Part shown: one piece after another, positions 5,976-14,506 of the stretch
Layout of the letters: every line of letters begins with the position of its first letter
Position numbering within the stretch: position 1 is the first letter of the stretch
Source: JBLNDG01 sp050261415
GTDB taxonomy: Bacteria; Bacillota; Clostridia; Lutisporales; Lutisporaceae
Assembly (NCBI GenBank): GCA_050261415.1
Contig: JBLNDG010000142.1
Span: forward strand, 1-16,011
Direction of reading: 5' to 3'
Length of the DNA: 16,011 nt
The notes under the pieces: model-generated
What the model saw: the letters and a program-made list of their open reading frames with translations, nothing else
Told to the model about the DNA's origin: nothing
The model's database searches: none
Translations under genes and position numbers: made by a program

Positions 5976-6419
5976 CTAAACAGCTGAATTGGTTACAATT
6001 CTCACTATATCAAGAAGTATTATAAGTCTTTCACCAACCTTGCCTATACCGTAAATATTGCTCTGCTCAATGCCTCCAACACCTTCCGGCGCATCTTCAA
6101 TAGAGTCACTGCTTATCTCAATTACCTCTGAGGACGTATCTACAACAAGCCCAACTGTAATGTCGTCAACTGAGACTATTATTATCCGGGTACTGTCATT
6201 TTCCTTACCCTGCGGCAGGTTGAACTTTTTTCTCAGATCTATAACGGGTATAACCTCTCCTCTGAGGTTAATAACGCCTCTCACAAAGTATGCTGCTTTT
6301 GGCACCCTTGTGATCTTCATCATTTCTTTTATTTCCTTCACTCTAAGAATATCAATACCATATTCTTCACTATCCAATCTGAATACTACAAATTGCTTGG
6401 TATATACAGCTGTTTCCAA
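5976..6419 (-). CDS. cheW: CheW, receptor-kinase coupling protein
   Basis: CheW is the adaptor that joins chemoreceptors to CheA. It is a single small SH3-like domain protein of about 147 residues, the usual length. Typical segments are FVVFRLDSEEYGIDILRVKE near the N-terminus, FVRGVINLRGEVIPVIDLRK, and the C-terminal GIGKVGERLIILLDI stretch. Two starts are possible. A GTG at 6428 would lie inside the AGGGGGTG ribosome binding site itself. The TTG at 6419 sits about eight bases after that site and gives the sequence (M)ETAVYTKQFVVF. The TTG is therefore preferred; choosing the GTG would add three residues. The gene begins 12 nt after the cheA stop, and its ribosome binding site directly follows that stop. 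It precedes cheC by 16 nt. Confidence 0.95.
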   Translation of the reverse strand: METAVYTKQFVVFRLDSEEYGIDILRVKEIKEMMKITRVPKAAYFVRGVINLRGEVIPVIDLRKKFNLPQGKENDSTRIIIVSVDDITVGLVVDTSSEVIEISSDSIEDAPEGVGGIEQSNIYGIGKVGERLIILLDIVRIVTNSAV

Positions 6420-6431
6420 AGAAGACACCCC

Positions 6432-8453
6432 CTACATTAATGAATTTGTATCGACGATTAATGCTACCTGTCCGTCTCCAAGTATAGTTGCTCCGGCAAT
6501 AAATTTAATACCGGACAGGAATTTTCCTAGAGTCTTGATTACTATTTCCTGTTGTCCAATAAGCGTGTCCACAATAAAGGCAGCATTCTTGTCACCCTTT
6601 TTAACTACAACCGCTGTCAGCTCATCGCTATCTGCACCACCGGCATTTGGTACTTCCAGCATGTTGCCAAGTCTCACTATAGGCAATACGCTGTTTCTGT
6701 TCAGCACTACCTCTTGTCCGTGTACATTCCTTATAGTTTCAGTATTTATGGTTGTTATGTCTCTGATTACATTAAGAGGTATTGCAAATTTTTCCTCTCC
6801 TATCGTCACAAGCAGTGCCTGAATTATAGCAAGAGTCAACGGCAGCCTGATTATGAATTTGCTTCCTTTGCCTTTTGCATTTTCAACCTCAACGATACCG
6901 TTCAGGGATTCAATTTTGGTTTTTACAACATCAAGTCCCACACCGCGGCCGGATATATCGGATATCTTTTCAGCGGTACTGAAGCCTGGTCTGAAGAGCA
7001 GCTCTACAGCATCCTTTTCATCGAGTTCATTTGCCTCCGCTTGTGTCAGAAGTCCCCTGTCCACCGCTTTCCGCTTGACCTTATCTACATCTATGCCTTT
7101 TCCGTCATCTTCAACTTCGATAACAACGCTGTTTCCATCCTGATATGCTCTGAGGAATACATTTCCCGTAGCGGGCTTGTTGTTCTTTATCCGTTCTTCC
7201 TTCTCTTCCACGCCATGATCTATTGCGTTTCTAATCAGGTGAATCAGCGGATCTCCTATCTCATCTATAACAGTCCTGTCAAGTTCTGTTTCTTCACCGG
7301 ACATATGCAGCACTATATCCTTGCTGAGCTCTTTTGAAAGGTCTCTCACCATTCTTGGGAACCTGTTGAACACTCTTTCTACCGGTACCATCCTTACCTT
7401 CATTACAGCATCATGCAGGCTTGTTGTAATTCTTTCAAGGTATTCCACTGCTTCAGAGGTATCCTGGTTCTTTGAATCAGAGCTGACACCTTCCAGTCGT
7501 GTCTTTATGATTATAAGTTCGCTGACAAGATTCATAAGGTTGTCCAACCTGTCGATATCTACCCTTACGGTCTTCCCCATCTTTGCTTTCTTTCCCTGGT
7601 TCTCCTCGGCATTTTCCTTTTCTTCACCATGGGTATTGGCCGTTTCCTCTTTCTCCTCTTTTATTTCCTTAACCGTTTCTTCAGTTTGCACGGTTTCTGC
7701 ATCAATATCAACCTTTTCAAACTGTGCTTCGACAAGTTCGGAAATGGATTCAAGCTCCTTTTTTATCAATGCTTCAGATTCTTTTGTTATTATAGCAATG
7801 GTGAACTCGTTATCAAACTGTTCATCCTCTATATCTTCAACTTTAGGTACTGCCTTGAATATTTCAGCATATCTTTCAACTGTCTGGAATACTATGAAGG
7901 CCCTGGCAGACTTTAACATGCAATCCTTTGCCAGTATTATTCTAACCTTATATATGGACATGCCTTGCTGTATAGCTTTTCTAATCAAGCTTTCATCATA
8001 TTGGTTGAATTTCATCACATCGTTTTTCACTTCACCAGCTGGCTCAGCCTGTGCTCCGCTTGCCTCAGGCTTCTTTGAAAGTACGCCGTTAAGCTTTACA
8101 ATAATTGAATCGGCGCTGTTTCCGCTCTCCTGTCCCGAGTTGGCAACTGAATTGATAGAATTATCTAGAAAGTCCAGGCATTCAAACAATATATCAACGA
8201 TACCGGTATTTACTTCAATCTTTCCGTTTCTTATAGCATCCAGAACGTCTTCCATTTTGTGGGTCAGGTTGGTTATTCCTGTGTACCCCATTGTACCTGC
8301 CATGCCTTTAAGTGTGTGAGCTACTCTGAATATCTCATTCAATATTTTAGTATCCTTCGGATTTGTTTCTAGTCCAAGCAGGCTTTGGTTGAGGTTCTGC
8401 AAATGCTCTTGAGATTCTTCTATGAATATTTCCAGATATTGATTCATGTCCAT
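6432..8453 (-). CDS. cheA: CheA, chemotaxis histidine kinase
   Basis: CheA senses receptor state through CheW and phosphorylates CheY and CheB. The 673-residue protein shows the full P1-P5 order. P1 (HPt, about 1-125) has the phosphorylated histidine H46 in RVAHTLKGMAGTMGY. P2 (about 150-250) is the CheY/CheB-binding domain. It is followed by a Glu/Lys-rich linker (about 255-292). P3 (about 294-360) is the dimerisation helix pair starting KTVRVDIDRLDNLMNLVSEL. P4 (about 360-535) is the ATPase, with the N box LIHLIRNAIDHGVE, the G1 box EVEDDGKGID, and FRPGFSTAEKISDISGRGVG. P5 (about 540-673) is the CheW-like regulatory domain. GGGGGTG seven bases upstream of the ATG is a strong ribosome binding site, and the start lies 4 nt after cheB. 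Confidence 0.98.
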   Translation of the reverse strand: MDMNQYLEIFIEESQEHLQNLNQSLLGLETNPKDTKILNEIFRVAHTLKGMAGTMGYTGITNLTHKMEDVLDAIRNGKIEVNTGIVDILFECLDFLDNSINSVANSGQESGNSADSIIVKLNGVLSKKPEASGAQAEPAGEVKNDVMKFNQYDESLIRKAIQQGMSIYKVRIILAKDCMLKSARAFIVFQTVERYAEIFKAVPKVEDIEDEQFDNEFTIAIITKESEALIKKELESISELVEAQFEKVDIDAETVQTEETVKEIKEEKEETANTHGEEKENAEENQGKKAKMGKTVRVDIDRLDNLMNLVSELIIIKTRLEGVSSDSKNQDTSEAVEYLERITTSLHDAVMKVRMVPVERVFNRFPRMVRDLSKELSKDIVLHMSGEETELDRTVIDEIGDPLIHLIRNAIDHGVEEKEERIKNNKPATGNVFLRAYQDGNSVVIEVEDDGKGIDVDKVKRKAVDRGLLTQAEANELDEKDAVELLFRPGFSTAEKISDISGRGVGLDVVKTKIESLNGIVEVENAKGKGSKFIIRLPLTLAIIQALLVTIGEEKFAIPLNVIRDITTINTETIRNVHGQEVVLNRNSVLPIVRLGNMLEVPNAGGADSDELTAVVVKKGDKNAAFIVDTLIGQQEIVIKTLGKFLSGIKFIAGATILGDGQVALIVDTNSLM

Positions 8454-8457
8454 AGTT

Positions 8458-9543
8458 TTACACCCCCATGATTTTTATTATTTCGCTTGTAATATTTTGT
8501 AAAGGAACTATGATATCGATAGCTCCAACGCTCACTGCCGACTTTGGCATACCATAAACCACACATGTATTTTCGTCCTGGGCTATTGTTTTTCCACCTG
8601 TCTTTTTTATTTTCAGGATGCCTTCGCTTCCATCACTTCCCATGCCGGTCATCATTACCGCGATTATATTCTTATGTCCGCACTCTGCAACTGAGTCCAT
8701 CATAACATTTACAGAGGGCCTGTGTCCAGTTACCAAAGCTTCCTTATTTATAGATATCCGGTAACTTTCGTCACCGGCATTTTTTATTATCATATGATAA
8801 TCCCCGGGCGCTATATAAGCCCATCCAGCCTTCAGAATATCCCCTTCTTCGGCTTCCTTTACATGTATTTTTGACAAGCTGTCCAATCTTGAGGAAAGAG
8901 ATTTTGTAAAACCGGGAGGCATGTGCTGCACCACCAATACTGCAGCCGGTATATCCAAAGGCAGCCCCGGCAATACCTCCTGCAAAGCCCTCGGCCCTCC
9001 GGTTGATGTACCTATTGCAATTATATATTTAAGGTTTCCAGATACCTTACTTTTTGATATATGATCTTTCTGTTCCGGCAGTTGCCGGTTATTCAACCGA
9101 GTAAGCGGATAATAATTCCCCTTTGATCTGCCTAAGGAACTGACCTTTTTTAGCAATTCATCCTTAAGCTGATCTATATTATAGTTAAAAACCGAAAAGG
9201 TGGGCTTCATTATAAAGTCGAGAGCTCCAAGTTCCAACGCCTTAAGTGTATATTCCCCACCCTCACTGGTCAAGCTTGATATCATTATAACCTTAGGAAC
9301 AGGATTCAACTTCATTAATTCCTCTAAAGTTTCAAGACCGTTCATTACAGGCATTTCAACATCGAGGGTTATTACATCCGGCTGCAGCTGAACAGCTTTT
9401 TGCAGACCCTCTCTTCCGTTTCTTGCCGTATCTATAACTTGAATGTTTTCATCAGTATTCAATGTATCTGTTATTATCTTCCTCATAAAAGCTGAATCAT
9501 CTATTACCAACACCTTTATTTTGTCGCTGCCCGAAGTTACCAT
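8458..9543 (-). CDS. cheB: CheB, receptor methylesterase/deamidase response regulator
   Basis: CheB removes methyl groups from chemoreceptor glutamates when phosphorylated by CheA, which provides adaptation. The 361-residue protein begins with a receiver domain (about 9-125): acidic pocket D15/D16, phosphoacceptor D61 in LDVEMPVMNG, and the conserved lysine K113 in IMKP. A linker (about 130-170) leads to the methylesterase domain. Its catalytic triad is visible as S180 (IGTSTGGP), H207 (VVQHMPPGF) and D304 (MTGMGSDG). All functional residues are present, so the enzyme should be active. The ATG lies 2 nt beyond the PilZ stop codon, and the upstream ribosome binding site is weak, so translation may be coupled to the PilZ gene. 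CheA follows after 4 nt. Confidence 0.98.
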   Translation of the reverse strand: MVTSGSDKIKVLVIDDSAFMRKIITDTLNTDENIQVIDTARNGREGLQKAVQLQPDVITLDVEMPVMNGLETLEELMKLNPVPKVIMISSLTSEGGEYTLKALELGALDFIMKPTFSVFNYNIDQLKDELLKKVSSLGRSKGNYYPLTRLNNRQLPEQKDHISKSKVSGNLKYIIAIGTSTGGPRALQEVLPGLPLDIPAAVLVVQHMPPGFTKSLSSRLDSLSKIHVKEAEEGDILKAGWAYIAPGDYHMIIKNAGDESYRISINKEALVTGHRPSVNVMMDSVAECGHKNIIAVMMTGMGSDGSEGILKIKKTGGKTIAQDENTCVVYGMPKSAVSVGAIDIIVPLQNITSEIIKIMGV

Positions 9544-9545
9544 TT

Positions 9546-10211
9546 TTACACTAACCCTTTCTTAATCAATTTCCTTTGCTCTTCAAAGATAAACTTGGTA
9601 ATTACATTTCGTTCAAATTCAGTGATTTTTTCAAAGCTTACTCCATAAGTATAAGGTGTTCTGGCATTGTGATTCATAGACTTTCTTACTATACTTCCAA
9701 ATACAACCATCTTCTTGCCATTCAAATCAAGTGTTATCTCTACCAAATCCTTATTGTCCAGCTCTCCAGACATATTAAACATTAATCCGCCCCCGCTTAT
9801 GTCCAGCAGGTGGCCTTTCAACTTTTCTCCAAACTTCCTATCCTTTAAATCAAGAACTACTCTGATCTCAACTTCTCTGATAAGCTTCAGCCTGTAATAG
9901 TTCCTTCTCTGTATTTTAGTAAGTTCTGATATTATGTGAAGCCTCAGCATTGGAATTTTACCGTAAAGCTTATCTGCAATCCTTGCAACAAACTCATATA
10001 CGGCTTCCCCTTTTGGTATTACCACCTTGAATATTGTGTCTTCTTTCAGATATACAAATTCGCTTTTATATATAGGTATAAGAACATCTATATGTTCATT
10101 ATCATGGAAGTTGATTATCTGGCTCACATATTCATGGGACTTTCCAATGCCGTCATTAAACAATATTTGAATTTTTTCCCCAACTGAAAATACTTTTTTT
10201 AAATCCGGCAT
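9546..10211 (-). CDS. YcgR-like PilZ-domain c-di-GMP receptor (flagellar brake type)
   Basis: This 221-residue protein has an N-terminal YcgR/PilZN-type domain (about 1-98, with the segment GKIPMLRLHIISELTKIQR) and a C-terminal PilZ domain (about 100-215). The c-di-GMP-binding signature is complete: RRNYYR at 102-107 supplies the RxxxR box (R103, R107), and DISGGG at 137-142 supplies the D/NxSxxG box. Family members bind c-di-GMP and slow flagellar rotation, as E. coli YcgR and B. subtilis YpfA/MotI do. This role is inferred from family and context. The frame is open further upstream to 10280, but the start at 10211 is preferred because GGAG precedes it at proper spacing and the extra 23 residues look unlike the family. 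Its insertion between flhG and cheB departs from the B. subtilis order. It ends 2 nt before cheB. Confidence 0.9.
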   Translation of the reverse strand: MPDLKKVFSVGEKIQILFNDGIGKSHEYVSQIINFHDNEHIDVLIPIYKSEFVYLKEDTIFKVVIPKGEAVYEFVARIADKLYGKIPMLRLHIISELTKIQRRNYYRLKLIREVEIRVVLDLKDRKFGEKLKGHLLDISGGGLMFNMSGELDNKDLVEITLDLNGKKMVVFGSIVRKSMNHNARTPYTYGVSFEKITEFERNVITKFIFEEQRKLIKKGLV

Positions 10212-10239
10212 ATAAATTCTCCTTATTATGTAGCAGTTT

Positions 10240-10245
10240 ATTATA
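10240..10245 (-). promoter_or_regulatory. Candidate -10 box of an internal promoter before the PilZ gene
   Basis: The minus strand reads TATAAT here, an exact sigma-A -10 hexamer, about 30 nt upstream of the chosen PilZ start codon. No good -35 hexamer is seen 16-18 nt further upstream (the best is a poor ACGGAA). This would therefore be a weak or activator-dependent promoter, or a chance match in AT-rich DNA. It lies in the 124-nt flhG-pilZ gap, the longest gap between flagellar genes upstream of cheD. Nothing else of note was found in that gap. Confidence 0.25.
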
Positions 10246-10335
10246 CTTGCAAAACTGACTGCTTCCGTTGCTGCATTCATACTTAATCGGTTGTTTCTTA
10301 TCCTTCCTTTTTATATAAGTTTGAGGAAAATTAAA

Positions 10336-11241
10336 CTAGCTGAACATGTTCGTCAATTTGTTAATAAACATTTTAAAGCCCGATTGTGCAACCTGGCTTA
10401 ACTCCTTATTATCCATAAGAGTGACTGCAATGTCGTTCATGTTCTTTGTTGCCTCGCTCTTTAAAAAGCTAATGACAAAAGGCTGTTGAATCTTTACAGC
10501 TTTGGTGACACAAGGATCATTCAAAATGTACCCCAGCTTGTGCAGCTTAACACCAAGGAATTTCTGTGTTACAATATTAAGTTTGTCAAGTATGTTGAAA
10601 GCCTCTGCGGAGTTTTCCGCACGGTTCACTACAACCTTTATGTTCTTGCTCTTATCCTTATAGGTTATTGTCTTTATCAAAGCATAAGCGTCTGTAATTG
10701 ACGTCGGCTCCGGGGTTGTGACCAGGATGACCTCTCTTGCTGCATGAACAAAGCTTAGTACATTCTCTGAAAGTCCTGCCCCGGTATCTATGAGTATGAC
10801 ATCCGCTTTCTCATCAAGCTTTCCCAACTTCATCAGAAGATCAACAAGCTGCGTCTTATCCAGCTTTATAAGCTCCTGAACCCCTGACCCCCCTGAAACG
10901 AACCTTACTCCGTTTGGTCCCTCCTCAAGTATCTCAAGGATATCCTTATCACTGTTTATAACATCAGAAAGATTATATTTTGACATCTTGCCCATAACAA
11001 CATCGACATTTGCAAGGCCGAGATCCGCATCAATGATTACCACCCTCTGCCCCATCTGAGCAAATTTAATACCAAGGTTTACAGTGAAGTTCGTTTTCCC
11101 GACTCCGCCTTTTCCGCTTGTTACAGCGATAACCCTCGAACTGCTCCTGGAGCTTGCCAGACCTACAGCATTTCTTTCTTCCTCTTTATAGCTCTTTATG
11201 TTACTTATAATTTCTCTTAATCTCTCAGCTTGATCTTTCAT
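10336..11241 (-). CDS. flhG: FlhG (YlxH/FleN), MinD-like ATPase regulating flagellar number
   Basis: This is a ParA/MinD-family ATPase of 301 residues that works with FlhF. It carries the N-terminal activator motif DQAERLR (residues 3-9), matching the DQAxxLR element by which FlhG stimulates the FlhF GTPase. The deviant Walker A box SGKGGVGKT spans residues 42-50, with the signature lysine (K44) and the P-loop lysine (K49). A Walker-type IIDADLGLANVDVVMG segment follows, and VILIDTGAGLSENVLSFV corresponds to the switch region. The C-terminal residues FKMFINKLTNMFS could form the membrane-targeting amphipathic helix used by MinD-like proteins. The start lies inside the last codons of flhF, with GGGAG nine bases upstream. 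It is followed by a 124-nt gap before the PilZ gene. Confidence 0.97.
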   Translation of the reverse strand: MKDQAERLREIISNIKSYKEEERNAVGLASSRSSSRVIAVTSGKGGVGKTNFTVNLGIKFAQMGQRVVIIDADLGLANVDVVMGKMSKYNLSDVINSDKDILEILEEGPNGVRFVSGGSGVQELIKLDKTQLVDLLMKLGKLDEKADVILIDTGAGLSENVLSFVHAAREVILVTTPEPTSITDAYALIKTITYKDKSKNIKVVVNRAENSAEAFNILDKLNIVTQKFLGVKLHKLGYILNDPCVTKAVKIQQPFVISFLKSEATKNMNDIAVTLMDNKELSQVAQSGFKMFINKLTNMFS

Positions 11242-12466
11242 ATAAATTATCTCCCAACAAACAATTAATAATTTTTCCGTTATCGGCTATCTCGATGTCG
11301 TCAGGTACGCTCTGTCCTGTTGTAATATATGAAATTGGCTTTTTTGTAATATAAGCAACATTAAGAATCGCTCCAAAGGATGAAGTCTCATCCAGTTTTG
11401 TAAAGAGTAGCTTGTAATCTTCAAGGAAGCTGTAGTTCTTTATTATCTCAATGCAATCGGAAAACTTAGTTGTTGCACTGATTACCAGATATACCTCGTA
11501 ATCAATACTTGATTTTATAAGAGTCTTAAGCTCCATCAGCTGGTATTTATCCTTGTGGCTTCGTCCTGCGGTGTCAACCAATACTACTTCTTTATCGCTG
11601 TAACTCTCTATTGCACTAAGAATATCCGCTGGAGTATATATTATTGATAGCGGTACTCCAATTATCTCACTGTAGGTTTTTAACTGCTCAACAGCCGCTA
11701 TTCTATATGTATCAGAGGTTATAAGCCCAACCTTTTTCTTCTCCGAAAGCACCATATTCGCGGCAAGCTTTGCCAGGGTCGTCGTCTTCCCTACACCGGT
11801 AGGCCCTATAAATATGATAACCTTCTTGTCCTTTGTAAAGGAGAAAGGCTCAGGTTCTTTCATACATTTGCTTAATATGCTGTATATCGTATTCCTGACA
11901 ATTGTATCGCTCTGCTGCTTTTCCAGGTCCAGAGTCTCCAGTATTTTATCCTTTACTTCATTAACAATTACCTTATCTACTTCAAAATCTTCAAGAGTTT
12001 TCAGATATTTCTTCACTATGTCGGACATTTTGTTGTTTTCATAATCAATTTTTACTGCGTCATAAACCTTGTTAAGCATACTCTTGAGTTCATTGAAGTC
12101 CTGCTGTATTTTTTCTTTTTCCTCATCCTGCGGTGACGCCTTTACTGCTTCCTTCTTCTCAGCCTTCTGAACCCTTATGTTGGCATTAAGCTCATTCTTG
12201 AAGCTGGGTTCTGGACTCTCAAAGGAGCCTTCCTTGTTATAAGTCATTAAAGGCTTTTGCTCCGGTGTCCGCTGAGGTTTTCCATTACCCGATATATCAC
12301 TATCTATAGTAGCTACCACTTCAATAAGGGGTTTTGAAAAAAAGCCCATGATTCCTTTTTTCCTGATTTTCCGTGTATTAAGTATGATCGCATCTCTTCC
12401 CAGGTCGGATTTTACCTTTTGCAGTGCTTCCTGGGCTGTTTCTCCCACATATCTCTTGACTTTCAC
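11225..12466 (-). CDS. flhF: FlhF, SRP-type GTPase controlling flagellar placement
   Basis: FlhF is the third SRP-family GTPase beside Ffh and FtsY, and it marks the site of flagellar assembly. The 413-residue protein has the expected three parts: a small N-terminal B domain (MKVKRYVGETAQEALQKVKS to about residue 55), a charged and poorly conserved linker with N-domain helices (about 55-205), and the G domain. G-domain motifs are the P-loop GPTGVGKT (221-228), DTYRIAAVEQLKTYSEI (252-268), DTAGR (298-302) and TKLDE (356-360). Translation most likely begins at a GTG that overlaps the last base of the flhA stop; GGTGAGTATATA lies in front of it, and the next residues match the usual FlhF start. 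The 3' end overlaps the flhG start by 17 nt, consistent with the known FlhF-FlhG partnership. Confidence 0.97.
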   Translation of the reverse strand: MKVKRYVGETAQEALQKVKSDLGRDAIILNTRKIRKKGIMGFFSKPLIEVVATIDSDISGNGKPQRTPEQKPLMTYNKEGSFESPEPSFKNELNANIRVQKAEKKEAVKASPQDEEKEKIQQDFNELKSMLNKVYDAVKIDYENNKMSDIVKKYLKTLEDFEVDKVIVNEVKDKILETLDLEKQQSDTIVRNTIYSILSKCMKEPEPFSFTKDKKVIIFIGPTGVGKTTTLAKLAANMVLSEKKKVGLITSDTYRIAAVEQLKTYSEIIGVPLSIIYTPADILSAIESYSDKEVVLVDTAGRSHKDKYQLMELKTLIKSSIDYEVYLVISATTKFSDCIEIIKNYSFLEDYKLLFTKLDETSSFGAILNVAYITKKPISYITTGQSVPDDIEIADNGKIINCLLGDNLYERSS

Positions 12467-14493
12467 TATATACTCACCATCCCTACTGATTGTACCTCTA
12501 TCGATGGATCCAATTCATTATATGATAATATTATAAGTCCCGGGGCAACCTGTTCAGTAAGTCTTTTGAAATACAGCCTCACTACAGGTGATGCCAGTAT
12601 AATCGGTTGTTCTCCTATTGATGTCAGCTTCTGTACCTCTTTCATGAGGTTGTTTATTACTTTCTGAGCTTGACCAGGATCTATATTCAAGTATGCACCA
12701 TACTCGGTCTGCTGTACCGAATCCATTATAACCTGCTCCAGTCCTGAATCAAGCGTAATTACTTTTGCTTCCCTACCTGATATAAAGCGTTTTGTAATAC
12801 TTCTCTTAAGCGATTGTCTGACGTATTCGGTCAGCATGTCGGTGTCCTTAGTAATAGGAGCATAATCCGCGAGTGTTTCCATAATGGTGACCATATCCCT
12901 TATTGAAACATTTTCTTTAAGCAGGTTTGCCAGAACCTTCTGGACATCTCCTATGCTAAGCTGCTTTGGAACTACTTCGTCTGCCAAAGCCGGGTAATTT
13001 TCCTTTACATTGTCAACCAGTTTCTGTACATCCTGCCTTCCGAGAAGCTCGTGGGCATGACTCTTTATTACTTCAGTGAGATGGGTTGCAATTATTGAAG
13101 GCGGATCTACAACAGTGTAGCCCATCATTTCAGCCCTTTCCTTCTGATTCTCACCAATCCACACTGCCGGCAAGCCGAAGGCCGGTTCGGTAGTTTGTAT
13201 GCCTTCCAGCTCTCCATCCGCAGTTCCCGGGTTCATAGCCAGGAAATTGTCAAACATCAATTCGCCGCTGGCTACATCAATACCCTTTATCTTTATAATA
13301 TATTCGTTCGGTCTCAGCTGTATATTGTCCCTAAGCCTTATTACCGGAACGATTATTCCCATTTCAAGAGCACATTGCCTTCTTATCATCACTACCCTGT
13401 CCAGCAAATCTCCCCCCTGCCCGACATCAGCCAAGGGAATTATCCCATAGCCGAATTCCAGCTCTATAGGGTCAACCTGCAATAATGTCATAACGTTTTC
13501 CGGCTTTCTTATCTCTTCTACTTCGACATCCTGGGCTTTAGCCTCTTCCACCTTTTCTGCCTCTTTAATGGTCTTCTGGAGAGTATAACCCATGAATGCC
13601 AAAAATACTGAAAGAATTATGTTTGGTATCATCGGAAGCCCGGTGAAAGCCAGTATGAACAATGTACCCGCAGCTAAATATAATATTTTAGGCTGCGATA
13701 AAAGCTGTTTTACTATGTCATTACCAAGGTTGGATTCCGATGCGGCTCTTGTTACCACCATACCTGCTGCTATTGAGATAAGCAGTGCAGGAATCTGGCT
13801 TACGAGCCCGTCACCTATAGTCAGTATAGTAAACTTTGAAAGTGCTTCGGTAAATCCAAGTCCCATTTGAAGCATTCCAATTGCAAAACCTGCTGTTATA
13901 TTAATAACGGTTATAATTATGCCCGCTATGGCATCACCTTTTACAAACTTGCTGGCACCATCCATAGCTCCGTAAAAATCTGCTTCCCGTTGAATCTTCT
14001 TGCGTCTTTCCTTTGCTTCCATTTCATTGATCAATCCTGAATTCAGATCGGCGTCAATGGCCATTTGCTTGCCCGGCATAGCATCAAGTGTAAATCTCGC
14101 TGAAACTTCCGCTACCCTTTCCGAGCCCTTTGTTATGACCATAAACTGTACTACTATCAGTATTAAGAACATTATGAAACCGACTATCGGATTGCTGCCC
14201 GTAACAAAGTTTCCAAAGGCATTTACAACTTCTCCTGCATAACCCTTACCAAGTATAAGCCTTGTAGTCGAGAAGTTAAGGGACAGCCTGTATAAGGTTG
14301 TAATCAGGAGCATTGTCGGAAATATTGAAAATTCCAAAGGCTCCTTTATATACATTGACAATAGAAAAATCACAAGGGACAGAGAGATATTCAAAGTCAG
14401 CAGTATATCCACCAAAAATGTAGGTACAGGAACTACTATAAGCATTATTATGGCAATTATTGCAATTGAAATTATATCTCCATATCTGCCCAT
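12466..14493 (-). CDS. flhA: FlhA, flagellar export gate and substrate-docking protein
   Basis: FlhA forms the nonameric export-gate ring. Its N-terminal membrane domain conducts protons, and its C-terminal cytoplasmic domain docks chaperone-substrate complexes. The 675-residue length is typical. The N-terminal half (about 1-310) contains around eight hydrophobic segments. The FHIPEP-family region is clear: YRLSLNFSTTRLIL, followed by FGNFVTGSNPIVGFIMFLI, and then the conserved cytoplasmic loop ARFTLDAMPGKQMAIDADLN with GLINEMEAKERRKKIQREAD. The soluble C-terminal domain (about 330-675) includes the LEFGYGIIPLAD and VVDPPSIIATHLTEVIKSHA stretches. The ATG is preceded by AAAGGAGACTGATTT, a strong ribosome binding site at good spacing. 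The stop TAG shares one base with the GTG start of flhF, so the two are probably translationally coupled. Confidence 0.98.
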   Translation of the reverse strand: MGRYGDIISIAIIAIIMLIVVPVPTFLVDILLTLNISLSLVIFLLSMYIKEPLEFSIFPTMLLITTLYRLSLNFSTTRLILGKGYAGEVVNAFGNFVTGSNPIVGFIMFLILIVVQFMVITKGSERVAEVSARFTLDAMPGKQMAIDADLNSGLINEMEAKERRKKIQREADFYGAMDGASKFVKGDAIAGIIITVINITAGFAIGMLQMGLGFTEALSKFTILTIGDGLVSQIPALLISIAAGMVVTRAASESNLGNDIVKQLLSQPKILYLAAGTLFILAFTGLPMIPNIILSVFLAFMGYTLQKTIKEAEKVEEAKAQDVEVEEIRKPENVMTLLQVDPIELEFGYGIIPLADVGQGGDLLDRVVMIRRQCALEMGIIVPVIRLRDNIQLRPNEYIIKIKGIDVASGELMFDNFLAMNPGTADGELEGIQTTEPAFGLPAVWIGENQKERAEMMGYTVVDPPSIIATHLTEVIKSHAHELLGRQDVQKLVDNVKENYPALADEVVPKQLSIGDVQKVLANLLKENVSIRDMVTIMETLADYAPITKDTDMLTEYVRQSLKRSITKRFISGREAKVITLDSGLEQVIMDSVQQTEYGAYLNIDPGQAQKVINNLMKEVQKLTSIGEQPIILASPVVRLYFKRLTEQVAPGLIILSYNELDPSIEVQSVGMVSI

Positions 14494-14506
14494 AAATCAG
14501 TCTCCT

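Noticed and set aside
6058..6822. 254-aa plus-strand open frame opposite cheW and the end of cheA
   Set aside because: Antisense shadow; both minus-strand genes are complete with known motifs.
7321..8319. 332-aa open frame on the plus strand opposite cheA
   Set aside because: It is a shadow of cheA: rich in Ser/Phe/Leu from antisense codons, with no recognisable domain, and the opposite strand encodes a clear CheA P1-P3.
10212..10280. Longer N-terminus for the PilZ protein
   Set aside because: No ribosome binding site before 10280, and the added residues do not resemble the YcgR family.
11281..11288. GCCGATAA on the minus strand, matching the sigma-28 -10 consensus
   Set aside because: It lies inside the conserved end of flhF and no TAAA-type -35 is found about 15 nt upstream.
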